Assembly: GCA_021296375.1 (NCBI GenBank)
Contig: JAGWAQ010000071.1
Coordinates: 6,411-14,436, forward strand
Direction of reading: 5' to 3'
Source of the DNA: Alphaproteobacteria bacterium
GTDB lineage: Bacteria; Pseudomonadota; Alphaproteobacteria; Puniceispirillales; UBA1172
Length of the DNA: 8,026 nt
Position 1 is the first letter of the stretch. The number at the start of each line of letters is the position of its first letter. Below, in pieces: positions 6,031 through 8,026 of the stretch. Made by a program: the position numbers and the translations under genes. Below the pieces are notes generated by a model, which was given only the letters and a program-made list of their open reading frames with translations, searched no databases and was not told the DNA's origin.

Positions 6031-6046
6031 ATTCAGTTAATATAAA
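6017..6046 (+). promoter_or_regulatory. pdhA promoter with a perfect 18-bp palindrome as its spacer (likely operator)
   Basis: TTGACT (6017-6022) and TATAAA (6041-6046), each a 5/6 sigma-70 match, are separated by exactly 18 bp. Those 18 bp (6023-6040) are the perfect palindrome TTAACTGAATTCAGTTAA. It overlaps the stop codon of the FtsB-like gene. Transcription would begin near 6053, giving pdhA a leader of about 68 nt. A dimeric repressor sitting between -35 and -10 would block RNA polymerase, so regulated pyruvate dehydrogenase expression is a reasonable inference. The regulator is not encoded in the window. Confidence 0.65.
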
Positions 6047-6100
6047 TTTTATTGTTTAATTTCAATAATATAAAATAATTGTAAAATATTCAAAACCTGT
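6031..6100. other. Extremely AT-rich pdhA leader region
   Basis: Only 9 of these 70 bases are G or C, against clearly GC-rich flanking genes. The stretch contains several TATAA-like strings and short inverted repeats such as TTATTG (6049-6054) with CAATAA (6063-6068). It covers the pdhA -10 and most of its leader. Such DNA melts easily, may be intrinsically curved, and often binds nucleoid proteins. No coding potential is seen. Confidence 0.8.
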
Positions 6101-6108
6101 CACTCTAT

Positions 6109-6114
6109 AGGAAG
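6109..6114 (+). promoter_or_regulatory. Ribosome binding site of pdhA
   Basis: AGGAAG ends six bases before the ATG at 6121. This favours that start over the in-frame ATG at 6133, which would begin MAKSPQQ. Confidence 0.75.
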
Positions 6115-6120
6115 ATTCCG

Positions 6121-7197
6121 ATGGAGACTGACATGGCCAAATCCCCCCAACAGGATAAACCCCAGCTCAAGCGAAAGCCGGGACGTCCCGCCAAGAACGC
6201 CGAGCAGGCCAAGCCTGACCTCGATACCCTGACGTCGCTTTACAAAGACATGCTGTTGATCCGCCGCTTTGAAGAAAAGGCCGGGCAACTTTATGGCATG
6301 GGCCAGATCGGCGGCTTCTGCCACCTTTATATCGGCCAGGAAGCCGTGGTGGTGGGCATGCAATCTGTCGCCGAAAAGGACGACACTGTCGTGACGTCAT
6401 ACCGTGACCACGGCCATATGCTGGCCTGCGGGATGGATGCCCGCGGGGTGATGGCGGAACTGACCGGCCGCGAAGGCGGCTATTCCCGCGGCAAGGGCGG
6501 CTCCATGCATATGTTCAGTCGGGAGAAAAAGTTTTTCGGCGGGCATGGTATCGTCGGGGCGCAGGTGCCGATTGGCACAGGTCTGGCCTTTGCCCACCGC
6601 TACAATGACAGCAAATCTGTGTCCATGACCTATCTCGGGGATGGCGCTGTTAACCAGGGCCAGGTCTATGAAAGCTTTAACATGGCCGCGTTGTGGGAAT
6701 TGCCGGTGATCTTCATCATCGAAAACAATCAATACGGCATGGGAACCTCCGTGACCCGCGCGGCGGCAGGCTCAACCCTTGCTGATCGCGGCAAGGCCTA
6801 TGGTATCCCCGGCATGCAGGTTGATGGCATGGATGTGCTGGCGGTCCGTGCCGCTGGCGCTGAAGCCATTGCCCATTGCCGTGACGGCAAAGGCCCGTTC
6901 ATTCTGGAAATGCAGACCTATCGTTACCGTGGCCATTCCATGTCGGACCCGGCGAAATACCGCACCCGCGAAGAGGTCGACGCCATGCGCAAACAGCATG
7001 ACCCGATTGATCACCTGAAAGAGCTGATGATCAAGGAAGGCGCTGATGAAAGCCAGTTCAAGGAGATCGACGCGTCGGTCAAGGCCGTGGTGGCGGATTC
7101 CGCAACATTTGCCCAGGAAAGCCCCTTGCCTGACGAGGCGGAACTCTGGACCGATATTCTGATTGCCGACACGCTGATTGAAGGAGCCGCAGAATGA
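6121..7197 (+). CDS. pdhA: Pyruvate dehydrogenase E1 component, alpha subunit
   Basis: With PdhB this forms the thiamine-diphosphate-dependent E1 heterotetramer, which decarboxylates pyruvate and passes the acetyl group to lipoyl domains of the complex. The 358-residue protein has a Lys/Pro-rich N-terminal extension (about 1-35), then MLLIRRFEEKAGQLYGMGQI, GGFCHLYIGQEAV, TSYRDHGHMLA, KGGSMHMF and FGGHGIVGAQVP. The thiamine-diphosphate motif is canonical: GDG at 173-175, exactly 26 residues, then NN at 202-203. YRYRGHSMSDPAKYRTREEV is the conserved loop that contains the phosphorylation sites in mitochondrial relatives. The extension contains KRKPGRPAKN (17-26), which resembles an AT-hook core. 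The stop overlaps the pdhB start (ATGA), so the subunits are translationally coupled. Expression probably depends on the palindrome-bearing promoter just upstream. Confidence 0.97.
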   Translation: METDMAKSPQQDKPQLKRKPGRPAKNAEQAKPDLDTLTSLYKDMLLIRRFEEKAGQLYGMGQIGGFCHLYIGQEAVVVGMQSVAEKDDTVVTSYRDHGHMLACGMDARGVMAELTGREGGYSRGKGGSMHMFSREKKFFGGHGIVGAQVPIGTGLAFAHRYNDSKSVSMTYLGDGAVNQGQVYESFNMAALWELPVIFIIENNQYGMGTSVTRAAAGSTLADRGKAYGIPGMQVDGMDVLAVRAAGAEAIAHCRDGKGPFILEMQTYRYRGHSMSDPAKYRTREEVDAMRKQHDPIDHLKELMIKEGADESQFKEIDASVKAVVADSATFAQESPLPDEAELWTDILIADTLIEGAAE

Positions 7198-8026
7198 GCA
7201 TCGCCGTAACCATGCCCGCCCTGTCGCCCACCATGACCGAAGGCAAACTGGCCAAATGGCTGGTCAAGGAAGGGGATGATGTCCGTTCAGGGGATGTCAT
7301 TGCCGAAATTGAAACCGATAAAGCCGTGATGGAAGTCGAATCCCTCGAAGACGGGGTGGTGGCGAAAATCCTTGTTGATGCCGGTACTGATGGCGTTGCC
7401 GTCGGGGCGGTGATCGCCGAAATCGCCGGTGAAGGCGAAGAGGCCGCGCCGGCCGCGCCGGTCGCACCGGCCGCACCGGTCGCACCGGCCGCGAAGGCCG
7501 CGCCAGTTGAACCGACCGCGCCGGTCGCACCGGCCGCACCAGTCGAACCGGCCGCGCCGGTCGCACCGGTTGCCAGTGGCAGTGCGGTAACAATGACGGT
7601 GCGCGAAAGCTTGCGCGATGCCATGGCCGAAGAAATGCGGCGTGATTCCAGCGTCTTCGTCATGGGCGAGGAGGTCGGCGAATATCAAGGGGCGTATAAA
7701 GTCACCCAAGGTCTGCTCGATGAATTTGGCCCCCGCCGTGTGGTGGACACGCCGATCACGGAAATGGGTTTTGCCGGTCTTGGTGTTGGCGCGGCGTTTG
7801 GAGAGCTGAAGCCGATCATCGAATTCATGACTTTCAATTTTGCCATGCAGGCGATTGACCAGATCATCAATTCCGCCGCCAAGACGCTTTACATGTCGGG
7901 CGGTCAGATGGGTTGCCCGATTGTCTTCCGTGGCCCTAATGGCGCGGCTTCTCGCGTGGCGGCGCAGCATTCGCAGTGCTACGCCAGCTGGTATGCCCAT
8001 TGCCCGGGGCTGAAGGTCGTCGCGCC
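7194..8026 (+). CDS. pdhB: Pyruvate dehydrogenase E1 beta subunit with N-terminal lipoyl domain (3' end beyond window)
   Basis: The ATG at 7194 overlaps the pdhA stop by four bases; 277 codons are visible and the frame is open to the edge. Residues 1-79 are a biotinyl/lipoyl domain (MPALSPTMTEGKLAKW, then EIETDKAVMEVES) with the lipoylated lysine at Lys43. Residues about 80-131 are a flexible Ala/Pro/Val linker. From about 132 the E1 beta transketolase-like domain begins (TVRESLRDAMAEEM, VFVMGEEVGEYQGAYKVTQG, DTPITEMGFAGLGVGAA, MTFNFAMQAIDQIINSAAK, MSGGQMGCPIVFRGPNG). A lipoyl domain on E1 beta is a known alphaproteobacterial trait; lipoyl domains elsewhere sit mainly on E2. The C-terminal domain and the stop are outside the window. 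The E2 gene (pdhC) would be expected next. Confidence 0.96.
   Translation, partial: MSIAVTMPALSPTMTEGKLAKWLVKEGDDVRSGDVIAEIETDKAVMEVESLEDGVVAKILVDAGTDGVAVGAVIAEIAGEGEEAAPAAPVAPAAPVAPAAKAAPVEPTAPVAPAAPVEPAAPVAPVASGSAVTMTVRESLRDAMAEEMRRDSSVFVMGEEVGEYQGAYKVTQGLLDEFGPRRVVDTPITEMGFAGLGVGAAFGELKPIIEFMTFNFAMQAIDQIINSAAKTLYMSGGQMGCPIVFRGPNGAASRVAAQHSQCYASWYAHCPGLKVVA
7443..7574 (+). repeat. Repeat-encoded Ala/Pro linker of PdhB
   Basis: Codons 84-127 are built from near-identical 18-bp units of the type GTCGCACCGGCCGCACCG, encoding the hexapeptide (PVAPAA)n with Glu, Thr and Lys substitutions. Units are multiples of three, so gain or loss keeps frame and only alters linker length. Such linkers let the lipoyl arm swing between active sites; the DNA is a likely place for length variation among strains. 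Confidence 0.85.

Noticed and set aside
6023..6040. Terminator for the FtsB-like gene
   Set aside because: The palindrome has no natural loop and only two G-C pairs per stem; its exact fit between -35 and -10 elements favours an operator, though weak termination cannot be excluded.
7287..8000. Minus-strand frames with Arg/Gly/Cys or Gly/Ala/Thr collagen-like repeats opposite pdhB
   Set aside because: The repeats are the reverse reading of the Ala/Pro linker codons; the plus-strand frame is pdhB with lipoyl and E1 beta domains.

Overview
The window looks like a chromosomal housekeeping segment from an alphaproteobacterium. Three things point there: the gene order tpiA-secG-pyrG-kdsA-eno-(FtsB-like)-pdhA-pdhB with a SurA/PpiD-type isomerase gene divergent at the left edge, a PdhA with a basic N-terminal extension, and a PdhB with an N-terminal lipoyl domain fused to the E1 beta subunit. 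Finer placement (for example Rhodospirillales-like or a marine relative) is a guess. All complete genes appear intact.

Layout. Positions 1-115 (minus strand) hold the first 38 codons of a membrane-anchored peptidyl-prolyl isomerase. Positions 116-421 are a divergent intergenic region with a 12-bp triple repeat, a TGTCATGACA palindrome inside a weak candidate promoter, and a 9-bp-arm AT-rich inverted repeat. On the plus strand follow tpiA (422-1168), secG (1266-1586), pyrG (1653-3281), kdsA (3283-4110) and eno (4139-5407). pyrG and kdsA are 1 nt apart and kdsA-eno 28 nt apart, so these three are probably co-transcribed. Positions 5408-5721 are non-coding and repeat-rich: four 16-bp units, a promoter candidate flanked by three CGAATCGT sites, and four 13-bp units. 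Next come an FtsB/DivIC-like cell-division gene (5722-6030), a very AT-rich promoter region, and the pyruvate dehydrogenase genes pdhA (6121-7197) and pdhB (from 7194, running off the right end; its stop lies outside the window).

Functionally the window links lower glycolysis (triose-phosphate isomerase, enolase) with pyruvate oxidation to acetyl-CoA (E1 alpha and beta), CTP synthesis, Kdo-8-phosphate synthesis for LPS, the Sec translocon and septum formation. CTP and Kdo-8-P both feed CMP-Kdo formation, which may explain why pyrG and kdsA are adjacent.

I saw no mobile element, CRISPR array, RNA gene or unknown multi-gene system. The unusual material is in the non-coding DNA. The best case is an 18-bp perfect palindrome that exactly fills the spacer between a good -35 and -10 ahead of pdhA, which looks like a repressor operator. 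Next best are the tandem-repeat block and CGAATCGT cluster ahead of the FtsB-like gene, and a possible leaderless start for pyrG.
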